Assembly: GCA_013823325.1 (NCBI GenBank)
Contig: PNLY01000016.1
Coordinates: 1 to 64,000, forward strand
DNA length: 64,000 bases
From: Methylobacterium sp.
Lineage (GTDB): Bacteria; Pseudomonadota; Alphaproteobacteria; Rhizobiales; Beijerinckiaceae
Direction of reading: 5' to 3'
In this document: one piece after another, positions 1 through 9,095 of the stretch
Layout: every line of letters begins with the position of its first letter
How positions within the stretch are numbered: position 1 is the first letter of the stretch
Translations under genes and position numbers: made by a program
Notes under the pieces: generated by a model
Told to the model about the DNA's origin: nothing
Database searches by the model: none
Seen by the model: only the letters and a program-made list of their open reading frames with translations

Positions 1-8
1 CGCTGACC

Positions 9-1055
9 GTGAGCAGGAGCATTCGACCGGATCGTGGCTTTCACGCGTCTGGCCTGAAGACCTTCATGAAGGGAGCGCTTCGGGAGATCCTGCCGTCGGT
101 CGTGGCATACTGCGGCAACCTCCACGTCCACCGGGACGACTACCTCCACTTCGATGCCACCGTCGTTGTCCGGGAGGAGGACGTCGAGCTATTCCGCCGC
201 CAGGCGCGCACCTCCCATACATTGGGGTGGCGCAAACGCCTCGGGGTGCGGGCCAGCACCTGCAGGATCACTCTCCAAGGCAGCCTGAAAACTGACCTGA
301 GGCGGTCGCTCGACTACACGCTCCGGTACGATCGTTACAAGCGAAGCCCTGGGTGGGTGAGAGAGGCGATCAGGGCCCTCGGCGTGGCGCGCGCAAGCGG
401 CTTTAAAAGGAGCAGGTGCTCGAAATACCCCAAGGCCTCGGCAGGTGCCACCAACCCTCTGAACGGTCTCGCTAATCCCGCTGGAAATATGCCAGGGACC
501 ACTCTGGGGCAAACGCAAGGGACGACAAAGACTCCGAACGTAGCAAGCCCGCCCAGAAAGTCCCGGCGCCCGCGGATCGCCGGTCGGCCACCCAAGCGCT
601 CGCATCCTGCCTATCGACGGGGTTACCGACGGGATCGCGAAGCGCGGGAACGCGATCCGGCTGATCAGATTTCTCGGTCAAATCAGGCGAATCGTCCGCC
701 GAGGCTCGCGCTCGCCCTGGGGTTGATGTCCAGCACCGCTGTGTTCTTCCCGATGAGGCCACGGCCGGTCGGAGCGGCAGATGAGCGCGTCCAGCTCGTG
801 GGCCGGTGGAAAGGCGCTTCCGTGAGGTTTAGCCATTCGTCCGGAATTCGTCGCGGGCGCCGAGACGCTCGTCATAGGCCGCAGCGGTCACGGGGCGGGA
901 AGCGACCCGGCTTTGGCCACGGCAAGGCACCTACGATCCTCAGCTCTTGGCCTGGGTCGACGGACTGCCCCTTCCGGTCGCAAGGCAAATCAGCCCCTGG
1001 CCTGTCGTCATGGCAGGCTTCACGAAACGCGAGCCAACATTGGAATAGCAAATGA
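9..1055 (+). CDS. Hypothetical protein, only N-terminal part convincing
   Basis: A 348-codon frame whose stop overlaps the next start (ATGA), which suggests translational coupling. The first ~135 residues look protein-like, with a DDYLHFDATVVV stretch followed by a Tyr/Arg/Lys-rich segment (DYTLRYDRYKRSPGW). The rest is Arg/Pro/Ser-rich and resembles translation of non-coding or frameshifted DNA. The DYLHFDATVVV segment has a look-alike (DYHLHLEGLIVIP) in the third gene of this operon, so the two may be distant relatives. I do not recognise a family. The start may lie upstream, and the gene may be degraded. Confidence 0.35.
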   Translation: MSRSIRPDRGFHASGLKTFMKGALREILPSVVAYCGNLHVHRDDYLHFDATVVVREEDVELFRRQARTSHTLGWRKRLGVRASTCRITLQGSLKTDLRRSLDYTLRYDRYKRSPGWVREAIRALGVARASGFKRSRCSKYPKASAGATNPLNGLANPAGNMPGTTLGQTQGTTKTPNVASPPRKSRRPRIAGRPPKRSHPAYRRGYRRDREARERDPADQISRSNQANRPPRLALALGLMSSTAVFFPMRPRPVGAADERVQLVGRWKGASVRFSHSSGIRRGRRDARHRPQRSRGGKRPGFGHGKAPTILSSWPGSTDCPFRSQGKSAPGLSSWQASRNASQHWNSK

Positions 1056-1846
1056 TGTCCACCAAGACGCGGGTTCGGAACATCGAGGTTGTTGATCGTG
1101 GCGATCAAGGGGCTGCGGTCACTTTCCCACGCAGTCAGGAAATGAACGCGTCGCTGCGGAAGGCCTTTCCGCGGTGCCGGTGGAACAAGCACAGCCGGGT
1201 CTGGGAAATTCCGGGAAAGACGGCGGCTAGCCGCGTGAAAGCGTGGGCAACTGGATGTGCAGAGCACCTTCACGAACTTGAGGCGGCCGCCGCGCTTCGA
1301 CATCGCCGGCGGGAGGTCCTCGGGAGCTTTTCTGTCGAGGGCGCGAAGGTGCTCTTCCCGTTCTCCTACGACGCCGATGCCGTCGCAATCGCCCGTACCC
1401 TCCCAGGAGCCCGGTTCGACGGCCGCAGCAAATCGTGGAGCTTCGAGCCTTGGAATCTCGGGGACGTCGATAAGCTCATTGCCGGCTTCAACATGATCAA
1501 CGCCTTGGAGAAGGCCAAGCTTGATCTGATGCGGGCGCGAGAGCGCGCGGAAATCGAGCAGGGGCAGCAGCGCAGAGCCGCCATCCGACACATTGAGGTG
1601 ACTGGAGAGCGCTGCGAAATACCACTGGTGCCTCCTGGCGAGACGATCTGGGAGGGTGGCGGCCTGCGCGGTAACCGCAGGGTCGTCCTCAGCGACGATG
1701 GCTGGCTTTGGCTCGTGATCCTTTCCAGGCGCCTCGCGAACGCCGGAGATCCGGTTTCTGCCGCGTCCCTCGCGGGGCATCGTCTTCCAGCGACGCATGA
1801 GCTGGTTGCGGCGATCAGGCCCAGCCGTGGGAGGTTTGAAGAATGA
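1052..1846 (+). CDS. Protein with two HARP-like repeats
   Basis: A 264-residue protein. Two similar blocks are visible: residues ~20-56 (VTFPRSQEMNASLRKAFP, then WNKHSRVWEIP) and ~96-134 (VLFPFSYDADAVAIARTLPG, then FDGRSKSWSFEP). Each has a beta strand, a helix ending in FP/PG, and a basic-aromatic W-x-(I/F) strand. This pattern is like the HARP domain, known from SMARCAL1-type annealing helicases and from stand-alone proteins of mobile elements. A Glu/Arg-rich helix follows (~137-175). No helicase motor is present. It overlaps both neighbours by 4 nt (ATGA), so the three genes are probably one transcript. Role unknown; binding to branched or single-stranded DNA is an inference from the fold. 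Confidence 0.6.
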   Translation: MMSTKTRVRNIEVVDRGDQGAAVTFPRSQEMNASLRKAFPRCRWNKHSRVWEIPGKTAASRVKAWATGCAEHLHELEAAAALRHRRREVLGSFSVEGAKVLFPFSYDADAVAIARTLPGARFDGRSKSWSFEPWNLGDVDKLIAGFNMINALEKAKLDLMRARERAEIEQGQQRRAAIRHIEVTGERCEIPLVPPGETIWEGGGLRGNRRVVLSDDGWLWLVILSRRLANAGDPVSAASLAGHRLPATHELVAAIRPSRGRFEE

Positions 1847-2577
1847 CGTTTCCCAGGCTCAAGGCGTTGCCTCCTGCAGTCCATCACCTGAAGGCTGGAC
1901 CTATCAGGTCTGAGTATTTCCTCGATGCCATCGATAACGGTCGGGCGAAACTGGCCACGGCGAGAGCGTTCTTCAATCGAAACCGCAAAGATCCGAAACT
2001 AGAACCGATCAGCGGCGACGATCTTTATCTCTTGAACCTCCGAGAGTATGCTCGATCATTTTGGTCCCGGCCTGAAATTATCATTAGTTCGTCATGTCTA
2101 ATTAAAATTAAAATCTCCATTAATTCAAACTCTGATACCAATCAAGTCAGAAATGCGGCAACCATCCTGTCAATATTCAGGAGATTGATAAATGTAAAAG
2201 ATAAATATAAGATATATTCCATTTTCTATTTTAACAATTCGAAGGACTATCATTTGCATCTGGAGGGATTGATTGTTATTCCTTCTGACGTATTTATCGA
2301 CTTCATCGAAGGATTGCTTACTCAAAAGCTCCAATTTGAAACTGACGGCTACGGCGCGCTCGAGATCGAGCCCGTGACCTTAACCCCTCAATCGCTGAGA
2401 GAGGAAACGGAGAGGATTTGTCACTATTCGCGGGGCAGCCCTGCCGAGCGCGCGAGCAGTGTTGATGCCGCGATCCAGGCCCATGCGGTCGCCAAGATCA
2501 TCGGCGGCCTGCAGGTGCGAGGTATCGCTCCTTTGCACCGAAAGAATAAGTGCACCAAATCAGGCGGGGCGACGTAA
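1843..2577 (+). CDS. Hypothetical protein with AT-rich core
   Basis: A 244-residue protein, translationally coupled to the preceding gene by an ATGA overlap. The middle (about 2,060-2,340) is strikingly AT-rich and Ile/Asn/Lys-rich against GC-rich flanks. This suggests an ORF assembled from different sources or a gene under unusual selection. Residues ~128-150 (YSIFYFNNSKDYHLHLEGLIVIP) have the strand and H-x-H arrangement seen in some replication-initiator and relaxase folds, but no following catalytic Tyr motif is clear, so function is not assigned. The C-terminus is basic. Confidence 0.55.
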   Translation: MTFPRLKALPPAVHHLKAGPIRSEYFLDAIDNGRAKLATARAFFNRNRKDPKLEPISGDDLYLLNLREYARSFWSRPEIIISSSCLIKIKISINSNSDTNQVRNAATILSIFRRLINVKDKYKIYSIFYFNNSKDYHLHLEGLIVIPSDVFIDFIEGLLTQKLQFETDGYGALEIEPVTLTPQSLREETERICHYSRGSPAERASSVDAAIQAHAVAKIIGGLQVRGIAPLHRKNKCTKSGGAT

Positions 2578-2681
2578 TGCAGCGCATCGCGGGCCGCGCA
2601 AGATTCCATCACAATCTCCGGTCGCAGTCGCAAGCAGAGATGGCGCCGCGCCCGCGCGCCATAATCCGATCCGCCGAGGGG

Positions 2682-3440
2682 TCATCGGTTTAGCGGCCCA
2701 TCAGCGACGTTGCGCCTCACGCCTCTCGTTCGCAAGCGCTCAGCGGCTCGAAGGGCACCCGAAACTTCAAAGAATTGGATTGCCTCTTGCGTTTTGGACG
2801 GGCCCAGCGAGCGCTCGGCCGCTCTCAGGCTGGCGGCTTTAGGAGGCTTAACCGATACACCGCGAGACGATGAGGTATAAAATTCACCAAAAGGCAAAAC
2901 CATACCGAGTGTCAATAGTGCAAAAATTGTCTCATCCTCAAGGTCAATCGGCGAGTAGGCCCATGGATCAAGATCGTTATAAGAGGTAGCTCTTATAGAA
3001 TTAGACCTAAAATTGATGCCTTCATTTTGTATCAAGACAATTTTTATTTCATCGGTCGCGTCAAGTTTTTCTATGGAAGAATCCATAGAAATTACGCATT
3101 TTACTATATAATCTATATTCTTAAGATCAGATATATAGAAATTTCGATCCGCTTGTTTAGACACATACCCGTCCATGTAAGGACCAAATCCCCACCTTTC
3201 ATATCCAATATATTCTTCACTTGAATTATCAATACTTTTTATAAAAACAGTCTCAATTCCCTTAAATCTTTTATAAATTGGCGATTCATGGCCTTGACCC
3301 ATCATTTCGATGCATGAGCCATAAGCTTCGTACGCCGCCTTCTCGGCTGCTTCTTTGCTCTCGCTGTCGCCTAACCACTCAAAATCCAAATCGGAACTAT
3401 CAGGGCTAGCTAGGTATACCGCAAATGTCGCTTTACTCAT
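2682..3440 (-). CDS. Hypothetical AT-rich protein with GC-rich tail
   Basis: A 252-residue protein starting MSKATFAVYLAS at ATG 3440; an upstream TTG at 3467 is possible but adds a less natural N-terminus. Residues 1-~195 are AT-rich in coding sequence and rich in Ser/Asp/Ile/Tyr. The last ~55 residues switch to GC-rich DNA and contain a near-repeat (LRAAERSLGPSK and LRAAERLRTRGV). The tail may be readthrough into neighbouring DNA after loss of the original stop. No transmembrane segment, signal peptide or known motif is seen. It has its own orientation and no partner genes. Its base composition suggests recent acquisition. Confidence 0.5.
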   Translation of the reverse strand: MSKATFAVYLASPDSSDLDFEWLGDSESKEAAEKAAYEAYGSCIEMMGQGHESPIYKRFKGIETVFIKSIDNSSEEYIGYERWGFGPYMDGYVSKQADRNFYISDLKNIDYIVKCVISMDSSIEKLDATDEIKIVLIQNEGINFRSNSIRATSYNDLDPWAYSPIDLEDETIFALLTLGMVLPFGEFYTSSSRGVSVKPPKAASLRAAERSLGPSKTQEAIQFFEVSGALRAAERLRTRGVRRNVADGPLNR

Positions 3441-3860
3441 AAAAGTTGCGCCTAAGACCCTTTCCAACGGTATGTACGTTTCAGGAACACTATTTTCAAT
3501 GAAACGCAGGTGAATGCGGTCTGGACCCGCCAGGGTGGATCGCCCTTGTTCATCGGCTTCACCGCAATGCTGGCCAGATTCAGGCCAGCGCTTTAACGCC
3601 GCACGAAGCGTTCATCAGCCCGGCGTTGATTTTGACAGCGCCTGCGTCCGTTGATGTCCTCGACCACCTGCGGGGGGATGCCGGAAAGCCATGCCCCTCG
3701 AAACGATATCGCGAAGGATCGGCGGCATAGTCGGAGCCAGGAAGGTACGCGTACCCCTATGGCGCTTAGGGTGCTGTTTCCATTTCAGGTTCCTAAAGCA
3801 CAAATTTCCATATAGCTAGAAATATCGCTTTATCTACAGCGGGCGAGCGCTCAGCATCCG
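3441..3860. other. 420-bp intergenic stretch
   Basis: No convincing gene is seen. A 62-codon reverse frame (3615-3803) lacks a recognisable motif or ribosome site. The last ~60 bp before the arsR gene turn AT-rich and contain ATATAGCTAGAAATAT (about 3,812-3,827), a plausible promoter and operator region. A related motif, CGATATTTCT, recurs at about 4,197 between arsR and the next gene. Confidence 0.4.
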
Positions 3861-4181
3861 ATGATGGACACGAATGACGCAGCCACCCGACTTGAGGCGC
3901 TTGGCAATCCAACCCGGCTTTCGCTTTATCGCGCTTTGGTCAAGGCCGGCCATGCCGGCCTTTCGGTCGGCGAGTGCCAGCAGCGTCTCCAGATCGCTGC
4001 CTCGACTCTTTCCTTTCACCTAAAAGCGCTGATCCATGCAGGCCTGGTCACGCAGGAGCGGCAGAGCCGCACGCTGATTTGCCGGGCCAACTACGACGTC
4101 ATGCATGCGCTCGTCGGCTTCCTCGTCGACGAGTGCTGCGTCGAAGAGAGATGCCTGGCTCAACCCGCGGACGCGGCCTGA
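3861..4181 (+). CDS. arsR: ArsR/SmtB-family metalloregulator 1
   Basis: A 106-residue winged-helix repressor. The body LGNPTRLSLYRALVKAG, with the recognition helix around STLSFHLKALIHAGLV, is the classic ArsR fold. The C-terminal ECCVEERC gives a Cys cluster that could bind As(III); the ELCVCDL sensor of plasmid ArsR proteins is absent, so the inducer site probably resembles the C-terminal-Cys type. It leads an operon with the ArsO-like flavoprotein and MFS exporter, 44 nt downstream. Start ATG-ATG at 3861; the second Met at 3864 is equally possible. Confidence 0.9.
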   Translation: MMDTNDAATRLEALGNPTRLSLYRALVKAGHAGLSVGECQQRLQIAASTLSFHLKALIHAGLVTQERQSRTLICRANYDVMHALVGFLVDECCVEERCLAQPADAA

Positions 4182-4225
4182 ATTTGCCCATTATTTCGAT
4201 ATTTCTGGATTTGCGGGAGGGATGG

Positions 4226-5617
4226 ATGACAAGGACGATCGCGATCATCGGAGCCGGCCCCGTTGGCCTCGCGGCCGCGGCCCATGCCGTCGAACGGGGA
4301 ATGAAGCCTCTCATTCTCGAACGAGGCCCCGCGGTCGCTCACGCCGTGACGCAATGGTCGCATGTACCGATGTTCTCGCCCTGGGCCTTCAACATTGATC
4401 CCGCGGCAGAACGACTGCTCATGACCACGGGATGGAATCGCCCGGCGCCGAATGCCTACCCGACCGGCGGCGACCTGCTCGAGCAGTATCTCGTTCCGCT
4501 TTCAGAGCGGACGCCTCTGCGCGCCGCCCTCCACCTGAACGCCGGAGTCGTGGCTGTTTCGCGCCTGGGCTTCGACAAGGTTAAGTCGGCCGGCCGCGAA
4601 CAGGCCCCGTTTGCGGTGCGCTACCGCAACGGCGCCGGCGACCAGACGGTCCTGGCCGATGCCGTCATCGACACGTCCGGGACCTGGTTCTCTCCCAACC
4701 CGGCCGGCGCGGACGGGCTGCCGGCCATCGGCGAGCCGGAAGCGGCCGCGCGGATCAGCTACGGCATGCCGGATGTCCTGGGCCAGGCCCGCATGCGCTA
4801 TGCCGGCCGCCACGTCGCCGTCCTGGGTGGCGGGCACTCCGCGATCGGCACGCTCACCGCCCTGACCGAACTGCAGGACGAAGCACCCGGCACGACGATC
4901 ACATGGCTCTATCGCGGACAGGATGTCGCCAAGGCGTTCGGCGGGGGCGCAGCCGACCAGCTCTCGGCGCGGGGCGAGCTAGGTATGCGGATCGCGCGTC
5001 TCGTCCAAAACGGACGGATCACCGTCGAGACGAAGTTCAGGCTCGATCGGATCGAGGCGCGCGAGACAGGCCTGCACCTCATGGCGAATGATGGTCGCTC
5101 CGTCGCGGTGGACGAACTCGTCGTCGCCACCGGCTTCCGGCCCGAGCTCGACCTCCTGCGCGAGCTGCGGATCCAGCTCGATCCGGCGCTCGAATGTACG
5201 CCGGCCCTGGCCCCGCTGATCGACCCGAACGAGCATTCCTGCGGGACCGTGCGCCCGCATGGCGCCGCCGAGCTCGCCCACCCCGAGCCCGGCTTCTACA
5301 TCGCTGGCATGAAATCCTATGGGCGGGCACCAACCTTCCTGCTCGCGACGGGTCATGAACAAGTCCGCTCGATCGTCGCCGAGATCGCCGGTGACCATGA
5401 GGCTGCTCGCCGCGTCGAACTCGTGCTGCCTGAGACGGGTGTATGTAGTTCGACGCCGGGCGGCGCGAAAGTAGCAGCGGCGTCAAGCTGCTGCGGGGGC
5501 CCGGCTCCTGCAGCCCCTGATGCCTGTTGCATCGACGACGCTAAAGCGAAGGCGGCCGGCAAGGGCGGCTGCGGCTGCGGGACTGACACCCACAGCAACG
5601 AACGTGCGACCGCCTGA
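4226..5617 (+). CDS. arsO: ArsO-like FAD/NAD(P)-dependent monooxygenase with Cys-rich tail
   Basis: A 463-residue flavoprotein. It opens with an FAD-binding GAGPVGLAAAAHA Rossmann motif (residues ~9-21) and has a second dinucleotide motif GGGHSAIG mid-protein plus an ATGFRPE block, as in flavin monooxygenases of the trimethylamine/baeyer-villiger type. The last ~55 residues carry SCCGG, DACC and GGCGCG clusters, a likely As(III)/metal-binding tail. ArsO homologues recur in ars operons and are proposed to act on arsenicals; the substrate is unproven. The start at 4226 is chosen because GGGAGGG lies just upstream and the glycine motif follows at once; the longer frame from 3974 overlaps arsR. 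It overlaps the next gene by 1 nt. Confidence 0.8.
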   Translation: MTRTIAIIGAGPVGLAAAAHAVERGMKPLILERGPAVAHAVTQWSHVPMFSPWAFNIDPAAERLLMTTGWNRPAPNAYPTGGDLLEQYLVPLSERTPLRAALHLNAGVVAVSRLGFDKVKSAGREQAPFAVRYRNGAGDQTVLADAVIDTSGTWFSPNPAGADGLPAIGEPEAAARISYGMPDVLGQARMRYAGRHVAVLGGGHSAIGTLTALTELQDEAPGTTITWLYRGQDVAKAFGGGAADQLSARGELGMRIARLVQNGRITVETKFRLDRIEARETGLHLMANDGRSVAVDELVVATGFRPELDLLRELRIQLDPALECTPALAPLIDPNEHSCGTVRPHGAAELAHPEPGFYIAGMKSYGRAPTFLLATGHEQVRSIVAEIAGDHEAARRVELVLPETGVCSSTPGGAKVAAASSCCGGPAPAAPDACCIDDAKAKAAGKGGCGCGTDTHSNERATA

Positions 5618-6852
5618 TGATGACCATACCCGCCTCGCTCACCGCCCCCACGCGCGGCGACCTCGGTCTCGTCCTCGCCCTCGGCGTTACCCAGGTCGCA
5701 GGCTATGGCGCGCTGTACTATGCCTTCGCCGTGCTCGCGCCCGAGATGACAAAGAGCTTCGGCTGGGCGCCCGAATGGACCTATGGCGCCTTCGCAGCCG
5801 GGCTGCTCGCTGGCGGCTTGGCCGCTCCCTTCGCTGGGAGGCTGATCGATCGCCACGGCACGCGCGGGATGATGAGCCTGGGCTCCATCCTGGCAGCGGC
5901 TTCGCTGTTCGCGCTCTCGCAGGCGCGCGAGCCGGTGAGCTTCTACGCCGCCATGATCGCGCTCGAGATCGTGTCGACGCTGGTGCTCTACGATGCCGCC
6001 TTCACCGCCTTGACCCAAGCCCACGGCCCCGGTGCGCGCCGCGCGATCAGCAAGCTGACGCTGATCGGAGGGTTCGCCTCGACCTTGTTCTGGCCGCTGA
6101 CGACGGCCCTGCTCGCCATCTTCGACTGGCGGACGATCTACCAGATTTATGCGCTCGGCTACCTCGTCTTGTGTCTGCCCCTGCACGCGGCGCTCCTACC
6201 TCGCCAGGGCAGGCAACAGGCCGCCACGACGCCCACTGACCGGCTCGACGACGCGCAGCAGGAATATCTCGTGGGCGCCCCGCGCGCCCGTGCCTTCCTG
6301 CTGCTCGCGCTCGCCTTCTCGCTGCAGGGCTTCGTCGTCTCGGCAATGTCGGTGCACATGCTGACGATGCTCCAGGGGCTCGGCCTCAGCGCCGCGGTCG
6401 CAGTCGGCATTGGCGCGATGGTCGGCCCTTCGCAGGTCGCCGGGCGGCTCGTCGAGATGCTGTTCGGCGTGAGCCTCGAGCCGGCGACCACTGCCTGGGT
6501 TTCGGCCGCGCTGATGCCGGTGGGCTTCGCGCTCTTGCTAGTCAGCGGGACGACGGCGACGCTGGCCGGGCTCTTTGCAATCGCCTACGGAATCAGCATG
6601 GGGCTGAGCTCGATCGTGCGGGGCACCGTGCCGCTCAGGTTGTTCGGACCGGCAGGCTACGGCGCGATGCTCGGCAAGCTGTCGGCGCCGGGGCTTGCGA
6701 TCAAGGCGGCGGCGCCGGTCGCCTTCACGGTCATTGTCGAGCGCGCCGGACTTCTGCCGAGCACCATCCTACTGATCGCCTTGTCCGGGGCCGCGGCGGG
6801 GGCTCTGTTCCTCCTGTCGCGATCCGCACCACCGGCGTCGGTCACGACATGA
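5617..6852 (+). CDS. MFS transporter, probable arsenical exporter (ArsK-like candidate)
   Basis: A 411-residue protein with about 12 hydrophobic segments and the MFS loop GRLIDRHGTRG after TM2. It is coupled to the ArsO-like gene (stop and start share one base), so the pair probably acts on the same substrate. ArsK-type MFS permeases that export trivalent arsenicals are known in Hyphomicrobiales; identity with ArsK is an inference from context only. The 3' end overlaps the convergent arsB by 11 nt, so no separate terminator fits between them. Confidence 0.75.
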   Translation: MMTIPASLTAPTRGDLGLVLALGVTQVAGYGALYYAFAVLAPEMTKSFGWAPEWTYGAFAAGLLAGGLAAPFAGRLIDRHGTRGMMSLGSILAAASLFALSQAREPVSFYAAMIALEIVSTLVLYDAAFTALTQAHGPGARRAISKLTLIGGFASTLFWPLTTALLAIFDWRTIYQIYALGYLVLCLPLHAALLPRQGRQQAATTPTDRLDDAQQEYLVGAPRARAFLLLALAFSLQGFVVSAMSVHMLTMLQGLGLSAAVAVGIGAMVGPSQVAGRLVEMLFGVSLEPATTAWVSAALMPVGFALLLVSGTTATLAGLFAIAYGISMGLSSIVRGTVPLRLFGPAGYGAMLGKLSAPGLAIKAAAPVAFTVIVERAGLLPSTILLIALSGAAAGALFLLSRSAPPASVTT

Positions 6853-8146
6853 TCGGCAGCCAGAGCCAGAGCGCCACAAGCGTCACCAGCAGCACCGGCG
6901 GGGTAATCACCAGCCCGACCTTCATGTACTGGCCCCAGGTGATGGTCAGACCCTTGCCGGCGAGAACATGCAGCCAAAGCAGCGTCGCGAGCGAACCGAT
7001 CGGGGTAAACTTCGGTCCGAGGTCGTTCCCGATCACATTGGCGTAGACCATCAGCTCTTGGGTGAGCGGAGCGACGGCAGCTCTGTCGATGGCAAGCGCG
7101 CCGACGAGGGTTGCGGGCATGTTGTTCATCACCGAAGCCAGGAGGGCGACGACGAATCCTGTCCCGACCGTCGCGACGAAGGTCCCCTTGCCGGCGAGCC
7201 AGACCAGCACGCTTGCCGCAAGGTCCGTCAGGCCCGCATTTCCGAGGCCATAGACGACGAGATACATGCCGATCGAGAACAGGACGATCTGCCATGGAGC
7301 CTCACGCAGGACCTTCGGCACCGAGACGATGGCGCCTTGTCCGCCAGCCGTCCAGCGGCCGGCGATGGCGATGAGAACGAGGGCAGCGGCTCCTGTCACG
7401 AAGGCGATTGGGATGCCGAGCGGCGCGGTCGCGAAATACGCCACCAGCAGCACGCCAAGGAGCGGGAAGGCGGCACGGAATACGGCCTTGTCCTTGATCG
7501 CGAAGCTGGGCTTTTCCAGATCGCCGACCGCATACGACGCCGGGACGTCGCGACCGAAGTAGAACCACAGCACGACGAGTGTTGCCGCCAGAGAGACCAG
7601 ATTGACCGGCACCATCACGGCCGCATAGCGGTCGAACGAGATCTGGAAATAGTTCGCCGTGACGATGTTGACGAGATTGGAGATCACCAGCGGCAGCGAG
7701 GTCGTGTCGGCAACGAAGCCGCACGCGACGATGAAGGCCATTGCGCCTGCCGGCGGGAAGTTCAGCCGAAGCAAGATCGCCAGCACGATCGGCGTCAGCA
7801 GCAGAGCCGCTCCGTCATTGGCGAAGAAGGCTGCGATGACGGCGCCGAGCAGTATGACGAGCGGGAAGAGCCGGCGCCCGTTGCCGCCGCCCCAGCGCGC
7901 GACATGTAGCGCCGCCCACGCGAAGAATCCGGCCTCGTCGAGAATGAGCGAGATGATGATCAGGCCGACGAACGTGAAGGTGGCGTCCCATACGATTCCC
8001 CAGACCGTTCCGAGATCGGCCCAGCCAACGACGCCGGCGAGCATGGCGACCGCAGCCCCGCCTAGGGCCGACCAGCCGATGCCCAGCCCCTTCGGCTGCC
8101 AGATGACGAGGACGAGCGTGGCCACGAAGATGGCGAAAGCGAGCAT
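6842..8146 (-). CDS. arsB: Arsenite/antimonite efflux permease ArsB
   Basis: A 434-residue inner-membrane antiporter with about 12 hydrophobic segments, the usual ArsB length. Recognisable family blocks are FFANDGAALLLTPIVLA, PLVISNLVNIVTANYF, SVMNNMPATLV and the C-terminal IGNDLGPKFTPIGSLATLLWLH. It extrudes As(OH)3/Sb(OH)3 using the proton gradient; no arsA ATPase is adjacent. It is the last gene of a leftward run arsC-arsRC-arsR-arsH-arsB, 75 nt after arsH. Confidence 0.96.
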   Translation of the reverse strand: MLAFAIFVATLVLVIWQPKGLGIGWSALGGAAVAMLAGVVGWADLGTVWGIVWDATFTFVGLIIISLILDEAGFFAWAALHVARWGGGNGRRLFPLVILLGAVIAAFFANDGAALLLTPIVLAILLRLNFPPAGAMAFIVACGFVADTTSLPLVISNLVNIVTANYFQISFDRYAAVMVPVNLVSLAATLVVLWFYFGRDVPASYAVGDLEKPSFAIKDKAVFRAAFPLLGVLLVAYFATAPLGIPIAFVTGAAALVLIAIAGRWTAGGQGAIVSVPKVLREAPWQIVLFSIGMYLVVYGLGNAGLTDLAASVLVWLAGKGTFVATVGTGFVVALLASVMNNMPATLVGALAIDRAAVAPLTQELMVYANVIGNDLGPKFTPIGSLATLLWLHVLAGKGLTITWGQYMKVGLVITPPVLLVTLVALWLWLPIMS

Positions 8147-8221
8147 GAAGATGTCCGATTGAAAATGCGTGCGAAGCCGACGCGGTGAGGAGGTTCACTA
8201 GGCAGGTGCCGACGGTGTGCG

Positions 8222-8944
8222 TCAGATCGCGCTCTGGTTGACCCGCTTCATGAGCGCCTCCGCACTTTCGACCCGCTCGGAGTAGCGGTCGGTGAGGTAG
8301 GATGAGCGCCCCCGCGTCAGATGGGTGAACTTAACCAGCTCCTCGCAGACATCGACGATGCGGTCATAGAGGGGCGAAGGCTTCATGCGGCCGGCTTCGT
8401 CGAATTCTAGAAACGCCTTCGGAACCGAGGATTGGTTGGGGATTGTGATCATTCGCATCCAGCGGCCGAGGATGCGCATCTGGTTCACGGCGTTGAAGCT
8501 CTGCGACCCGCCGCTGACCTGGATCAGAGCCAACGTCTTGCCCTGCGTCGGGCGCTTGGCGCCGAGGCTGAGCGGGATCCAGTCAATCTGCGCCTTCATG
8601 ATCGCGGTCATTGCGCCATGCCGCTCGGGGCTGACCCAGACCATGCCCTCGGCCCAGGCGGCGAGATCACGCAACTCTTTGACCTTGGGATGATCGGGCT
8701 CGGCGCCGTCGGGTAGCGGCAGACCGCTCGGGTCGAAGGTCTTTACCTCGCAGCCGAACCAGCGCAGCAGGCGACCAGCTTCCTCCGCCGCCAAGCGAGA
8801 GAAGGATCGCTCGCGGATCGAGCCGTAGAGCACGAGGATCCGCGGCGGATGGAGGGGCGCGGCTGCTCCAGTGAGCGCTGCTGCGTCTATGGGCTGGAGC
8901 TGGTCGACGGAGACGTTCGGGAGATCGATCGCTGTTGCGGTCAT
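8222..8944 (-). CDS. arsH: ArsH NADPH-dependent FMN oxidoreductase
   Basis: A 240-residue flavodoxin-like protein. The phosphate-binding loop [20 protein letters not shown], the block [20 protein letters not shown] and the [21 protein letters not shown] segment are diagnostic of ArsH. It oxidises trivalent organoarsenicals and reduces metal ions or quinones in the cytoplasm using NADPH and FMN. It sits between arsR and arsB in the same leftward run. The gap to the arsR upstream (8945-9095) shows no clear promoter. Confidence 0.95.
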   Translation of the reverse strand: MTATAIDLPNVSVDQLQPIDAAALTGAAAPLHPPRILVLYGSIRERSFSRLAAEEAGRLLRWFGCEVKTFDPSGLPLPDGAEPDHPKVKELRDLAAWAEGMVWVSPERHGAMTAIMKAQIDWIPLSLGAKRPTQGKTLALIQVSGGSQSFNAVNQMRILGRWMRMITIPNQSSVPKAFLEFDEAGRMKPSPLYDRIVDVCEELVKFTHLTRGRSSYLTDRYSERVESAEALMKRVNQSAI

Positions 8945-9095
8945 GGCAGGCCTTCCAAGTGATGACGGCGGTTACGGCGCGCCAGGTCGGCCGCGCCCAC
9001 GCCAATGGGCCGGGCCGCGCTCAAGGCGCATCTGAGATGGTTAGACCGCGGCTGGTATTTGCCCTGTCGGCGTCAGGGCGCGCGTAGGAGGCACA

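Noticed and set aside
1843..2577. Rolling-circle replication initiator or relaxase, suggested by the DYHLHLEG stretch
   Set aside because: An H-x-H-like strand alone is weak; no convincing downstream catalytic Tyr motif or other Rep motif is present.
3615..3803. Possible transposase fragment in the gap before arsR
   Set aside because: Only 62 codons, no DDE or helix-turn-helix pattern, and no terminal inverted repeats seen around it.
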